A DNA stretch of 64,000 nt from Hypericum androsaemum (GCA_963995505.1 OZ023195.1:5848109-5912108); one strand, 5' to 3'; shown: positions 43,843 to 57,008, numbered from the stretch's first letter. Numbers and translations are program-made. The notes: a model not told the origin generated them from the sequence alone.

Positions 43843-45352
43843 ATGGATTGTTGTCATTGGATCGCTATGTTGAGGCAGTATGCAGAAGAGAGGGACGAAT
43901 TTAACCTAGTTGCGAGCCATCCCGACATGGCGGGTACTTCAGCAGCGTTGCTCGTAGCAGAAGCAAAATTTCGAGCACTCGCAATTGAATCTGTGAGTTT
44001 TTTTTTCATTATTTTTAACATTTTACAAAATTGTTAAAACTTAAAAAGCGAATAATCATAATAATATTTCGTGCATATGTCACTATTGTTCAGGATTCCA
44101 AGTGTTTGGAATGCCTTTTCCGGAGTGTTGGGCCTCCTATCCATCGTGTCACCTTCGGTGATTGGACACGGCCATTGCTGACTGTCCGTGGACAGTTTAT
44201 CATCAAGTAAGAAATATAATACATTTTGATCTTCGGTGTTTTAGATTATTAAGATTTGATAAGTGATATTTCAGAACACAAATGTAAAATCTTTTTTGTG
44301 AAAGAGCATTTTTCTCATGTTTCTATTTATTGATTCAAGCAGTGATATACTCAAACAGTTGAAGCGTTCGAGAAAAACATGTCCTTTTGAACACTAATCA
44401 GTTGTTTTCTTTGACGTGCAGGTTGATCCTCAAGCATGTCGTTTCGACTGCGAATGATTACTCGATAAATCATAGATTTCATATGAACAATGTTTTCGTG
44501 GATACCGCCAGGCGTCAAATCTACGTCGAAACGCCTTCATTCGAGAAAGATGGAGCAAAGATAGCTGAATTTGAATCCGAAAATGTGAGGAACATCATTA
44601 CTGATATTTGTGGCGCGGAAGAAGTTCCCAAGGATGTGCAGCACCTCATCTCTTGGCTGGGAGATGTAAAGACGTGGAGGAAGTAAGTTTTGATCTATAA
44701 TTGGATACTATTTTGCTACTACTTCAAAAAAAAAGTAATAATTTTCTCTTGCCAGATCTCTCCTCTCTCATCCTTGCTTATGGAGTTGGAGCAGAAGTCA
44801 AGCAATCGTCTCTTACCTAGTGAGCAGGTGTGACACAGGATGTAGGAGTGTTGAGCCTCGTGGATGCAAGATTGAAAATCTCGCTAGAGGGATCGACTTG
44901 TGTCTCCCTCCGAACTGCAGCAAATGGTCCGAATATGTGGTTGCTCTATTAACAGAGAGAAATGCTCCATCTTATTTCATGAAGTGCCTCCACCACAATG
45001 TTATAAAACCTGATCAAGGGGGTCCTGAGGAAATTCGTTTCTTGAATGAGAATCTTGGAATCCTAAGATATGCAAGCAACCTGTTGAAGTACGGACAGGA
45101 CCAGGTAAGTTAATGCGTATGTTCTCTTTCTGATTTAGGCGGGATTTGAGAATAATTGTGCAAGTAACATTTTCTCTTCTTTTGTATAATAAGGCCGATG
45201 GCAGAGTTTTTCACCCTGAGACAACTATGAACATCATCAAATTGATATTCCCGACGTTCGTTTGCGAGCTATTAACACGCCTGCTCGATTCAGAAGACGA
45301 GGAGTTCGTAAGGTTTCTGGGGGAAGGTCGCGATCATATGCCATGGTCATAA
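43843..45352 (+). CDS. KEN-like family gene, copy B (intact, 343 aa)
   Basis: Exons 43843-43992, 44094-44206, 44422-44682, 44756-45104 and 45194-45352. I saw no base change against copy A; only the T-run in intron 1 differs (9 versus 10). The protein and its reading as a decayed kinase C-lobe plus KEN-like domain are therefore the same as for 21259-22769. Its upstream region differs: a 5.1-kb copia element sits 45 bp before the ATG, which could change splicing of the 5' UTR intron or silence the gene. Confidence 0.75.
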
Positions 45353-46280
45353 ATGGGAAGAAAAAAATAGTGTTTATAATTTGGAGACTAGAATTGTCCC
45401 ATTTTTATTCTTCTCATGATCTTTCCCTCATTTCTGTTTTCTTTCTTTATTCCTACTTCATCAATGTAGAAATAATTTTAATTCCGTCTGTAAAATTTTT
45501 ATCAGTAGGTTGGGACTCTTGGAACTAAGAACAGGTTCAAAATTACGAATAAAATCTATTTAACTGCTAGCAATTAATTATGAATTGTTGTTGGAAAGCC
45601 ATGTAAGGCCAAGATTATTATTAAGCCAGAATTGGAGCGACGTCCGAGCCAGAATTATTGAGCTTAGACTATGGCCGGTGTTTGAACCTCCAGGACTACC
45701 GAACGAATTTTTTACAATAAGAAAATGAACAAAGTCTCTCCTAAAATAGAAATGCCGTAAAGTATGTCTCTATAAAAGGAATGCACTTTAATTACATTTA
45801 TTTTTAAAGACTACAACCATTTTGTATTCACGTAAATCGTTGTAATATAAATAATATAATTAAATCACGACAATTAGAGATCTAAACTAGCTCAGGTGAC
45901 CTTGAGATTTTGATGCTACATAATCGTTAACACCCAAATACAAAATTGAAAGGCACACTCCTATAACCAAAGCAACCAGAAAAATTTACAGAAAGGAGAT
46001 TCGATTTGCTACACCGCCCCCATTATTCCCGAAAAATAAGAAGGAAACCAAAAATTTACCGGTTAGGGACTATATTTTGAACAAAGTACAAAATTTAATA
46101 TTAAAATGCTATAGATGAATGTAAAATAAAATGTCAACTGGCGCACAAATATGTTTAATTTACAGGTGCGGTACAATAAATAAAAAAGTTACAGAATTAA
46201 TTCGTGCTCAATTGCATAAATGACTTATTTCCTACTGTAAAATTTCTAACCTTCCTTCTGATTTCTTCGATCCAGTAATA
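45353..46280. repeat. Intergenic region, identical to 22770-23697, with PBL3-like 3' fragment (45868-46003)
   Basis: Part of the homogenised tract. No gene. The PBL3-like 3'-end fragment is in the same place as in unit A. Confidence 0.7.
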
Positions 46281-46390
46281 TCTAGATTAAAAAAAACGAA
46301 TTTAAGTCATCAAATTTATCCAAGAAATTTGAATACAGCTTAAAATTAGATTCGTACCTTGTCCTCTTCTCCTTCCCATTAATTGTCGGC

Positions 46391-47695
46391 TTAAGGAAGT
46401 GACACAAGGCTTCTAGACGTAAGCTGGGAGTAGAAATGTGACGGAATATTGGCAAAATTTTGAAAGTACTCAATCCTCTTAAGTATGATATTGTACCAGA
46501 AGAGGAAAGAGCCATTCATCTCAAAAATAACTCTATCCCCGTTCCTTGTAAGGTACAAGGGACTAATTGCCCATGGAACCCCGAATACTTGCTGCTCGAC
46601 GCGGGGTATGTACACCAGTTTGGTCCACGACGCTTGCACTCGGTATTCTTTCATCATCCATATCTCGAAATCAAGCGTCGCGGAGTTGCAGAAACCTATT
46701 GCCAGGCAATCTCCTAGCGCCCCTAATGTTGAGGGGTGGCATTCTATCTCTGGCAGAGGCACCACATGGAAGGTCTCTGTTGTCAGATCGAGCGCGATGA
46801 TCATTTCCTCAAGATGTTCCTCCTCTTCCTCGAAGTTGTCTTCATCATCCTCGAAATTGTCTCCATTGTCATGGTTGACTTTGTATACAATCCAATGCAG
46901 GCTCCCGGCCACGTAAATTCCGCGTAATATATGGGCAGTTGCGGTGTAGACATAAGGACAGTCGGGCAGTCTCCTCGAGGCTCTAGCCCTTGAACTGTAG
47001 ACCGCGGTCTTAGCAGTTCGATCGAGGCTGCATTGTCTGATACTGACAAGCTTATAATCGTCGTGCTCAGCATCGTAACCAAACCCGTCAAGGGTTGGGT
47101 CATCAAACTCATAGGGATAAGTGATCACGCTGTCCCAAAAATTACCAACTAATTGCTGTCTGTTTGTGGATGGATTCTGAAGGAGCATGCCTTGTGAACC
47201 TCTGTACAAAGCAACCAGGCCATTGCAGGTACCGAGCAGTCTCATGTCCATGCGTTTAATCTCAAATGTCAAAGTCCTGAATTAAATATATTTATTATTC
47301 CAATAAAATTTGGAAGGAAGTCAACATTCTGTGATAATAATCAACTTGAAAAAAATTTACCTTAAAGAAACAAAGCGCATGTATTCTAGTATTTAAAATT
47401 TGCATAAAAATTGTGAACAATGAGGAGTTTCTGAAATTTACCTCTCAAGTTGGACCACATAGTTGTCGTCCATGTCCAAGTCCACTTAATGCATAGTGCC
47501 TCCAGACTTATGGTCATCAATGGCCAAGCATAGGTCTGACTCGATTAAGACGGATCGATCAAGATGGAGCTTGGTGAACTTCAGATTTTCAATGATGGAA
47601 CGCATCAATTTCGACAGGCACCTGAACCGTAAGAGGCTTTTCACAGGTAGACCGGAGAAGATAATTGCCAGGATTTCCTGTGAAAATGTTGCCAT
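46391..47695 (-). pseudogene. F-box protein gene, copy B (one nonsense codon)
   Basis: Two exons: F-box exon from ATG 47695 to about 47446 and a second exon from about 47278 to 46391, with a GTAAAT donor and a TTCAG acceptor. F-box LPVKSLLRFRCLSK, then the associated region LLGTCNGLVAL, ILLGT-type propeller words, an acidic stretch (EDDEDNFEEEEEHLEE) and the end LTSRSLVSLP. In-frame TAA directly after GGTMH at 47486-47488, where copy A has TAC. Otherwise open, about 380 residues, normal for plant F-box/FBA proteins. It would be an SCF substrate receptor if intact. Confidence 0.8.
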
Positions 47696-47889
47696 TGTGA
47701 GGAATTCTTTTGTTGTTGTGATCGGGGACAAAGCTTAGTTACTGAAGATCTGTGGTTAGGGAGAAAAAGTGAAAAATGTAGGAAGTGTCCCACTCTATTT
47801 ATGGAGTTCCAAGGGTCACAAACAACAACGTCCAAAACCCACTTCCATTGTAAAAGTCGAATATGTTCACAAAACAATCTAAATTGAAA

Positions 47890-48860
47890 AAAGTTCGTTC
47901 ACCAAATTTCATTTCTCATGAAGGGACACCAATGCCATTATCTTTTTTTTACCTTTCCTTTCTCTTTGTAAGTAACTATCTCATGACTTTTGGTTCAAAA
48001 ACAAGATCCACAAATGTTTAGTAAAATATAAATTGATGATTTCCAACAAAAAAGAATTACTACATTGATGATCCCGGCCCTATCTATAGCTGCTTCAACG
48101 ACAAGTAAGAAATTATTTAAACATCACATAGTTCTACCTCGAATCTTTTCTTCCGAAGGACACACAACAAGAAGCCGTTTGTCATGCCCTTCCCTAAAAT
48201 TTTACCATGGGACAAAGAATAACCTATTGGGACACAAATCTTTTTTTTTTTGTAAAGGTAGAAGTTTTACTAATTAATGTAAGAAAACAATGTCTAACCG
48301 ATTCCTAAGAGGATTGGTTAAAACGTGTTCAAACTACACTAAACGCAGATGTAAAAAAAAAAAGAGAGTTGAACAAGTACTAGTTCTACCTAGTTGCACC
48401 GTTGCTTTATTAAAATTCTACCGTGATAAAACTCATTTAAAAAAACCAAACACTCCATCCTTCATTGAAAACAATGTCCTCTAAGTAGTTCCAGGATATG
48501 GAATCAAAAGCCTTGCAGAAATCCAGTTTTATTAATACCCCATCCTTCTTTTTGGCTTCAAATGTGACATAATCTCATGGCAAATAACAACTCCATCATG
48601 GATTCGCCACCCTTGGACACAAATCTAATATGACCGATTCTTTGCTTATTTAGCAAAAAGTCTATTTCGGTTGATAGGGGACACTGTTACACTGTTAGCT
48701 AGGGTTGCATGGTAGAAATATTGGGTCGACGGTCTTGGGCTGAAATTATGGATATTAATCTGTATAATACAATATGCTCCATATTAATCCCAGTTAATTT
48801 TCTCCTCATATGTGGAGATCCAATAATGGATGGAAAAGAATTTAGATCCTAGAATATATT
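47890..48860 (-). pseudogene. AT-rich DNA with LINE RT fragment (about 48470-48690), unit B
   Basis: Counterpart of 24905-25850, with scattered substitutions and small indels. The minus strand again encodes GGESMMELLFAMR and LDFCKAFDSISW. No intact gene. Confidence 0.6.
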
Positions 48861-48867
48861 CAGATTT

Positions 48868-49019
48868 AGGGAATCTGGATCTTTGTACCATTGACCGAAT
48901 TTATGTATGGATTGCGAAACAGATTTTTAAACGCATTAAGTATCTGGATTTGGATTAGGATTAGGATTTTATATATATATATATATATATACATATGTAT
49001 ATATATATATATGTATATG

Positions 49020-49050
<31 letters not shown>

Positions 49051-49158
49051 GTATATATATAGGGAATCTGGATCTTTGTACCATTGATCGAATTTATGTA
49101 TGGATTGCGAAACAGATTTTTAAACGCATTAAGTATCTGGATTTGGATTTGGATTTGG

Positions 49159-49209
<51 letters not shown>

Positions 49210-49340
49210 AATCTGGATCTTTGTACCATTGACCGAATTTATGTATGGATTGCGAAACAGATTTTTAAATGCATTAAGTATCTGGATTAGGATTTGGATT
49301 TGGATTTGGATTTTATATATATATATATATATATATATTA
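48868..49340. repeat. Threefold tandem repeat of about 140-bp unit with (TA)n tails
   Basis: The block GGGAATCTGGATCTTTGTAC to a run of GGATTTGGATTT and (TA)n occurs three times here (starts 48868, 49061, 49207) but once in unit A (25863). It expanded after the duplication. Confidence 0.85.
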
Positions 49341-49621
49341 AGATTTGTTGTATTTTTAATTTATTCTATTGATTTTTCATTTATATCATGTTACATGTAT
49401 AATCTTATCTTTCTAAACAAAGTTTGACTATTTTTGGTATATCTAAACATATACATCATCTTTGTTGTCGTCGTCGTCATCGTCATCGATCATCTCGGAT
49501 GAAAATGTGATGGAGGATGAACACAATAATCTCAGCTGATCTAATGGCGAAAGTTTGGTGCGTGACGGATTTAATGTCAGATATGTAAATCGATTTTATG
49601 CTAATAGAAACAATAATGTCA

Positions 49622-49960
49622 TACCTGAGGAGTATTCTCCTCTCTAGAACTGAAGGTTCTAATCTTCAGCTCCCCTCTGTTGGTGCGTTCAGTATCTCGG
49701 CATCGCTCGCTTGGTCTTCCTTCCGTCTCCAGCCATTTGCTTCCCTTTCCTAATCGAGACAATAGAGAGGAGTCAACCATTTTTGCAACAATGGAATAGT
49801 TAAAAAAAGGTTTTGAAGCAAGGATCATAGCATTACATTGAAGATGATCAGGAAGTAGACAGTCTGAAATATCGTAAATCCAACGATGTACTTGAAAGGG
49901 ACAGTCTCTATGAATGAAGCGTGATCTCCTTCAATGACCCTGGCAACAGTAGTCCGTTAT
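49622..49960 (-). pseudogene. Boron transporter (BOR-type) C-terminal fragment, copy B
   Basis: Same relic as 26345-26640, with a slightly longer tail ending TFSSREENTPQV. The segment HASFIETVPFKYIVG lies at about 49880-49935. The membrane helices between it and the tail are missing. Confidence 0.5.
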
Positions 49961-50151
49961 TTCGCGAATCCATCCATACTCACAAAAACATCGAACAAAT
50001 TCGTCCAAAAGGTAAAAGTTATCATCATCTTCTGCTGTTTTCTTTGGGTCGCTTTCTTTCTTTAAACCCTTAACCCTAGGTAAACTTAGTCGTCGAAAAT
50101 GAATGACCATCTTTTTTAGTCGGGCTTCCAGAACAATATCAAGTCAAGGTG

Positions 50152-51233
50152 TGTGAAGATCAGGAAACCATAATGAATATTTTAAAACTGATGGAGGAGC
50201 AAACTGTAATTTTCCCAGGGACTAAACTGAACGTTACCAAACCCTACACTCTGAAAACCCTAGAGCTGTGCCTATAAAAGAACCCTGGACGAAACCCTAC
50301 AGCTCATTCTTTTTCTGAATTTCGTGCTTCTATTCCCAAGGTGGAGGCAGCCGTCCGGGAAAATCTCGGGGCGAGGGAGAACATAACGATACTTTGCGAG
50401 ACGCTAGGGTAAGTCGTCTCGTCCATATCACTGTTAATCATTAAGAAAACGTAGGGAGACATTGATTGATCACCAAACTGTAGGGACTGGAAGAGGAGTC
50501 TGAGAATTAGAGAAGACGTGAATTAGCGAGGTTAGAGGGAGTCAAGGTAAGTCGATCCTTTCTGTTTGTGTCATAATTGATGTGTTCTTGTATGTGATGT
50601 ATTCTCGTATGTGATTTATTTTTGTATGTGATATATTTTCGTATGTGATCTGATCGTAATTGTGACATGTGATCTAAATGTGATTCGGTCTATTAGATCT
50701 GTCTGTATGTTCTGGTCGGGTTTATCCTGATGCTTCTGTGCCCATAGAGTACTCTGGACAATTTCGTACTCTATGTGAGCATCAGTGATATCTGTGCCCT
50801 GTGGTGAGACTGTCCTCTCGTTTCTGTACCTTTAGCGTGAGGATTTATCTTCTGTGCCCCACAGGTTCCCGATAGTTGCACTCCGGAGTTCGTCTGTGTT
50901 TGTTATTACAGATTGTAATATCTGTGTTTATTGTTTACGGGTTAATAATTCTCAATTTCGGGGTTGGCTTACTGAGTTGCGTAAACTCAACAAAATACGT
51001 GTTTTGTTTCAGATCCGACGGGGACTAATCGGGATCGGCGTGAGAGCTAAAGGGAGGACATGCATCTCATTTAGTTATATAGTCTGAAATTTCGTATTTT
51101 AAGTTTAAGACCTTTGGTTTGTTTTCAATAAATTTTGCTTGTTAAGGACGAAATTCGAATTGTGAAAATAAGATGCCCTACGGAGATTTACACTCCGCGG
51201 CGGTTGGCATGCCCAGATTATTGGGGCGTGACA
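50152..51233 (+). repeat. Gypsy 5' LTR (1082 bp)
   Basis: TGTGAAGATC...GGCGTGACA. TATA box TATAAAAG at 50273-50280. About 13 substitutions against the 3' LTR were noticed. It holds 63 bp that the 3' LTR lacks. Confidence 0.9.
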
Positions 51234-51252
51234 ACTTTAATGGTATCAGAGC

Positions 51253-52021
51253 TTTTTCTAAAAATAAACAATCTAATTTTAAATCTGCATACATACATCG
51301 CATTTGCATTGAGAGAGGATGGGTTTAAAATATAAAAAAGGGGTCGGTTTGGTGTCAAAAAAAAATTTTGCACCTTAATGTGCTGCCAACTTGTTTTGTG
51401 TCATTATGAAAGAGGGGAAAACCGGAAACTACTAGTGGTAAAAAGGGGGGTGCAAATCATTTGGAAACCATGGTTTGGTGTCAAAAATTTTGTGATTTTC
51501 GTGGCCAAAACCACCTAAAACTTTGAAAGGCCATAACTTTTGACTCGCTTAACCGATTTGCTATTATAACCACTTTTCGGAAAGGGAATTTCAAGATCTA
51601 CAAACATTCTCGCTACGCCAGAACGATCGACTTTGGGGGCCTAATTCGCAGCCATTTGAAAGTTACAGCCATTTGAAGTTTCGGCAATAATTTTAAGTTG
51701 TTTTCTTCACAAATTTTAATTTAGTTTTCAAGTATTCGTGTTCGTAGACAAGTAATAAGTCACGAAGGGTGCGGGGTAATGTTGTGAGCGGAGATATCAT
51801 GATTTTAAGTTTACAAGTTTGTGATTATGTGATCTGGTGAACTTATGAATTTGATTTTAAGATTCTGTGATCTGGTGAATTTGCGATTTCGATTTTAAGA
51901 TTAGGTGACATGGTTATGCGACTGGGATCTTGAGTTAGGACGAAATCCAGGAAGTATAGATATGATTACGGTTCTAACTAATAATGTATATTGTACTTAA
52001 ATTTAATCAGTACTTAGAGCG
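51253..52021 (+). other. Gypsy leader, noncoding
   Basis: Between the primer site and gag. No gene seen. Confidence 0.6.
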
Positions 52022-53281
52022 ATGGCACCACAAACTCGGAGGATGACTAGAGGGTAGAGTTCGGGAACAACCTCAGGAGAGATGCCTGCGTTATTACCAC
52101 TTGCTGAACCGACCCCGACACTTGTTCAGAATATGGCACAAGGGGGCGGAACCATGCCACCACCTCCACCACCTCCCGACGGGAATGATCCGCCACACAC
52201 CGAGGATGAACCGTCGGAGGAGGAAGAGGAGGAAGCGGAGGAAGCGGAAGAGATACCGCCAGCCGGAACTATTCCCCCTGTGGTACCTCCTGTGATGCCA
52301 GCAACCGGAATTACCCTTGACCCGGGACTCGTGACCAACCTGTTGACCCACCTACTGGCCCAGCAGCAACAGCCTGCACCAGTTATGGCAGCCCCAGTGG
52401 CAATCGCTCAACCAGAGGATGGTTATCGGCGATTTCAGAGAGCTAAACCTCCCGCCTTTGAAGGTACCCAGGACCCCATCCAGGTGGAAGATTGGATAAT
52501 GGAGATAGAAAAGGCATTTCAGATTGCTCGTATTGAAGCACGGGACAAGGCATTGTATGCCTCCTACATGCTGACAGGAGATGCACGGAGGTGGTGGGAG
52601 ACGCATCAGCGAACCCGCCAGCCCGGGACACCAGAGGTTAACTGGGAGACATTTCTGAGAGATTTTCGGGCCAGGTACGAACCTGACCCACTAAAGAGAG
52701 AGAAGGCTAGAGAGTTTGACCTGCTGGTCCAAAGAGGCAAAACCGTGATGCAATATGATCAAGAATTCACTACGCTATCTGTGTTCAAGTCAGCTGCAGT
52801 TCTGGATGAGGACACCAGGGCTCGTAAATTTGAGGAAGGACTAGCTAAGGAAATTCGGGACCATATTGTATCCTTGTTCCTGCCAACGTACTCTGATGTA
52901 CTAACACGAGCATTGGCAGTGGAACAGAACCTGCGATGTGACGAGACCGATAAGGAGAGTGGGAAGAGAAAAGTGGGACAATATACTGGAGGACAAACTA
53001 CTGAGGCTACAAAGAAGCCATATAACCCACCACGGGGAGGTAATACGCCCACTAACTCGTCCAACAATATGGATCAGTGTCGCAGGTGTAGACGTTGGGG
53101 GCATCGTGAGGAGCAATGCTGGTGGGCAAATGGGGCATGCTTCCGTTGTGGAAAGGTTGGGCATGTGGTGGCGAGGTGCCCTGATGCAACCCCCAACCTG
53201 ATACGGGCAATCGCAGCTAATTCAACCGAACAGGAGCAACACAAACTACAACAACAACCCCAGCGCGGGTTTATGCATTGA
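52022..53281 (+). pseudogene. Gypsy gag with early nonsense codon
   Basis: The likely natural ATG at 52022 is followed after 11 codons by an in-frame TAG. The frame is then open from 52082 to 53281 (399 aa). Acidic proline-rich start, then a Retrotrans_gag-like domain (FEGTQDPIQVEDWIMEIEK, GDARRWWE) and two zinc knuckles CRRCRRWGHREEQC and CFRCGKVGHVVARC. It forms the virus-like particle core in intact relatives. Confidence 0.9.
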
Positions 53282-55978
53282 ACCAAGAAGATGCTCAGCG
53301 ACGGACAGGAGACGTCGTGACAGGTAAGCTGTTAGTAGCCGGCCATTCGGCAAGGGCTTTATTCGACTCTGGTGCTACACATTCATTTGTGTCTGAGAGT
53401 TTTGTAAAAAGACACAAACTCGCCAAGCAAGAGAGTGAAGAATTGTTAGCAGTCAGCACCTCTGTAGGGAAAACCCTTACAGTGACCCAGTTGTGCAAGG
53501 ATTGTGAGATCACAATAGGTGGTGGCAAACAAAAAGGGGACTTAAGGGTCATGGCAATGATGGGATTTGATGTGATTTTAGGAATGGACTGGCTGACTGA
53601 ACACTATGCAGTAATAGATTGCAGGGGGAAGGCAATAGTGTTCCAGACCCCAGGGGAGCCAGGAACTCGCTACGAAGGTGAACAGGGAGTCCAGATTATC
53701 TCGGTGCTGGAGGCAAGGAAATTGGTCTGGGGTGGTACAACAGCATTCTTAGCTACCGTTCGGGACACAAGGTCGGAGCAGGCACTGGAGGATATCCCAA
53801 TCGTACAACAATTTCCGGACGTCTTTCCGGAGAAAGTACAAGAGCTACCACCAGATCGAGAAGTTGAATTTCAGATAGAATTGATACCTGGGGCCAGTCC
53901 AGCGTCTAAGGCACTGTACCGCATGGCTCCAGCGGAGCTGAAGGAGTTGAAGGTACAACTGGAAGAGCTGTTAGATAAGGGATTTATTCATCCCAGTGTG
54001 TCCCCATGGGAAGCCCCAGTATTATTCGTAAAGAAAAAGGATGGATCTATGCGGATGTGTGTCGATTATCGGGAGCTGAACAAACTCACCATCAGGAATC
54101 GGTACCCATTGCCACGAATAGAAGATTTATTTGATCAGCTAAGAGGGGCGCAAGTATTTTCCAAGATTGATCTGCGATCTGGATATCACCAATTAAAGAT
54201 TAAGGAGGAGGATGTACACCTCACAGCATTCCGCACTCGCTACGGACATTATGAATTCGTGGTTATGCCATTTGGATTAACGAATGCTCCAGCCAAGTTT
54301 ATGGACCTCATGAACAGGACTTTTCGGCCCTACCTGGATAAATTTGTCGTGGTTTTCATCGATGATATCCTGGTGTACTCTGCTAGTAAAGAGAGTCACG
54401 AAGAACATCTGAGGACCGTATTACAGACGCTCAGGACAGAAAAACTGTATGCCAAATTCAAAAAGTTTGAGTTTTGGCTTGAAAAGGTGGCCTTTTTGGG
54501 TCATGTAATATCTAAAGAAGGAGTTTTGGTAGACCCTGGCAAGATTGAAGCAGTGACGAACTGGGAGCAGCCTACCAATATGTCCGAAGTGCGAAGCTTC
54601 CTAGGGTTGGCGGGGTATTACCGAAAATTTGTTGAGGGGTTCTCTAAGATAGCAATGCCTCTGACTCAATTAACCCAAAAAGGGGTGAAGTTTGTATGGG
54701 ACAACGAGTGCGAAGAAAGCTTTCAAGAGCTGAAGAGAAGATTGGTATCTGCTCCAATTTTGGTTTTACCAACCGAGGGGATAAACTTTGTGGTTTACAG
54801 TGATGCCTCAAAGAGAGGCCTTGGTTGTGTTCTCATGCAGGATGATAAGGTCATTGCATATACCTCCAGAGTGGAAATGGGAGAAAATTACTATGGATTT
54901 TGTGACCGGACTGCCGAGAAGCTTATATGGAAAGGATGCAGTATGGGTCGTAGTGGACCGATTAACAAAGGGAGCTCACTTTCTGGCTTACAAAACAGGT
55001 ATGTCCATGGAACAGATGGCTGAACTCTACATAAGGGAAGTGGTGCGCCTACACGGAATTCCAGTGAGTATCACCTCTGATAGAGACACAAGGTTTATGT
55101 CTAAGTTCTGGAAAAGTCTGCAGAGAGCAATGAGAACCAAGTTACAGTTTAGTACAGCCTTTCACCCACAGTCGGACGGGCAATCCGAGCGAACCATACA
55201 AACTCTGGAGGATATGCTACGGGCATGTGTATTGGATTTTGGGGGCAACTGGGAGAGTCACCTTCCCTTGGTGGAATTCGCATATAATAACAGTTTTCAT
55301 GCAAGTATAGGGATGGCCCCTTATGAAGCATTGTATGGGAGGAAATGCCGATCACCAATTAGCTGGAACAAAGTGGGCGAGAAAAGAATATTGGGACCAG
55401 AAATGTTTGAAGAATTGACCAATAAGGTGCCCGTCATTCGAGGGAGGATACAGGCAGCACAAGATCGACAGAAGAAATTTGCAGATCATCACAGGAGAGA
55501 ACTGGAATTTGAAGTAGGGGATCATGTATTACTGAAGGTATCACCCACCAAAGGTGTTAGAAGATTTGGGGTGAAGGGAAAACTTAGTCCAAGGTATATC
55601 AGACCTTATGACATAATAGAATGTATCGGAAAACTAGCATACCGTTTGGCTTTACCCCCTAGCTTGGCCGGAGTCCACAATGTATTTCACGTATCCATGC
55701 TACGCAAGTATGTCCCAAGGGAGGGACAGGTAATTCATGAAATTCCAACGATACTACGGCCTGACGTAAGCTACGAGGAGATTCCGCTGAGGATTGTTGA
55801 TGAGAAAACTCAACAGTTGCGAAAGAGGACCATCCAATATGTCAAGGTACAATGGAGCAACCATACAGAAAGAGAAGCAACCTGGGAGTTAGAGACAGAA
55901 ATGAAGACCAAGTACCCCTTCCTTTTCGAACCAACAAGTAAGTATCTTCAGCTAAGTTTATGGACAAACTTCTATTAA
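53278..55978 (+). pseudogene. Gypsy pol with internal deletion and frame change
   Basis: Starts overlapping the gag stop. Protease with [10 protein letters not shown]; reverse transcriptase with [20 protein letters not shown] and [10 protein letters not shown]; the beginning of RNase H ([15 protein letters not shown]). At about 54870 it jumps, in another frame, into the integrase core ([39 protein letters not shown]). The rest of RNase H and the integrase zinc-binding domain are missing. The end has HVSMLRKYVP and a chromodomain-like VQWSNHTEREATWE. It cannot give a working polyprotein. Confidence 0.9.
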
Positions 55979-55989
55979 GGTGGGGAGGA

Positions 55990-57008
55990 TGTGAAGATCA
56001 GGAAACCATAATGAATATTTTAAAACTGATGGAGGAGCAAACTGTAATTTTCCTAGGGACTAAACTGAACGTTACCAAACCCTACACTCTGAAAACCCTA
56101 GAGCTGTGCCTATAAAAGAACCCTGGACGAAACCCTACAGCTCATTCTTTTTCTGAATTTCGTGCTTCTATTCCCAAGGTGGAGGCAGCCGTCCGGGCAA
56201 ATCTCGGGGCGAGGGAGAACATAACGACACTTTGCGAGACGCTAGGGTAAGTCGTCTCGTCCATATCACTGTTAATCATTAAGAAAACGTAGGGAGACAT
56301 TGATTGATCACCAAACTGTAGGGACTGGAAGAGGAGTCTGAGAATTAGAGAAGACGTGAATTAGCGAGGTTAGAGGGAGTCAAGGTAAGTCGATCCTTTC
56401 TGTTTGTGTCATAATTGATGTGTTCTTGTATGTGATGTATTCTCGTATGTGATTTATTTTTGTATGTGATATATTTTCGTATGTGATCTGATCGTAATTG
56501 TGACATGTGATCTGAATGTGATTCGGTCTATTAGATCTGTCTGTATGTTCTGGTCGGGTTTATCCTGATGCTTCTGTGCCCGTAGAGTACTCTGGACAAT
56601 TTCGTACTCTATGTAAGCATCAGTGATATCTGTGCCCTGTGGTGAGACTGTCCTCTCGTTTCTGTGCCTTTAGCGTGAGGATTTGTCTTCTGTGCCCCAC
56701 AGGTTCCCGATAGTTGCACTCCGGAGTTCGTCTGTGTTTGTTATTACAGATTGTAATATCTGTGTTTATTGTTTACGGGTTAATAATTCTCAATTTCGGG
56801 GTTGGCTTACTGAGTTGCGTAAACTCAACAAAATACGTGTTTTGTTTCAGATCCGACGGGGACTAATCGAGATCGGTGTGAGAGCTAAAGGGAGGACATG
56901 CATCTCATTTATTTATATAGTCTGAAATTTCGAATTGTGAAAATAAGATGCCTTACGGAGATTTACACTCTGCGGCGGTTGGCATGCCCAGATTATTGGG
57001 GCGTGACA
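55990..57008 (+). repeat. Gypsy 3' LTR (1019 bp)
   Basis: Lacks 63 bp near 56930 relative to the 5' LTR. The missing piece is bounded in the 5' LTR by near-identical AAATTTCG and AAATTCG words, so it was probably lost between short repeats. Confidence 0.9.

Larger units (their letters stand above)
50152..57008 (+). mobile_element. Ty3/gypsy retrotransposon (chromovirus-like), defective
   Basis: 5' LTR 50152-51233, 3' LTR 55990-57008, target duplication AGGTG at 50147-50151 and 57009-57013. Primer site TGGTATCAGAGC at 51241-51252 and polypurine tract AGGTGGGGAGGA at 55978-55989. The empty site is at about 26840 in unit A. Domain order gag, protease, RT, RNase H, integrase and a chromodomain-like end fits Ty3/gypsy chromoviruses of the Tekay/Del kind. 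Pol has an internal deletion. Confidence 0.95.

Noticed and set aside
52094..53286. Antisense open frames opposite gypsy gag
   Set aside because: They are shadows of the gag frame with no recognisable domain.
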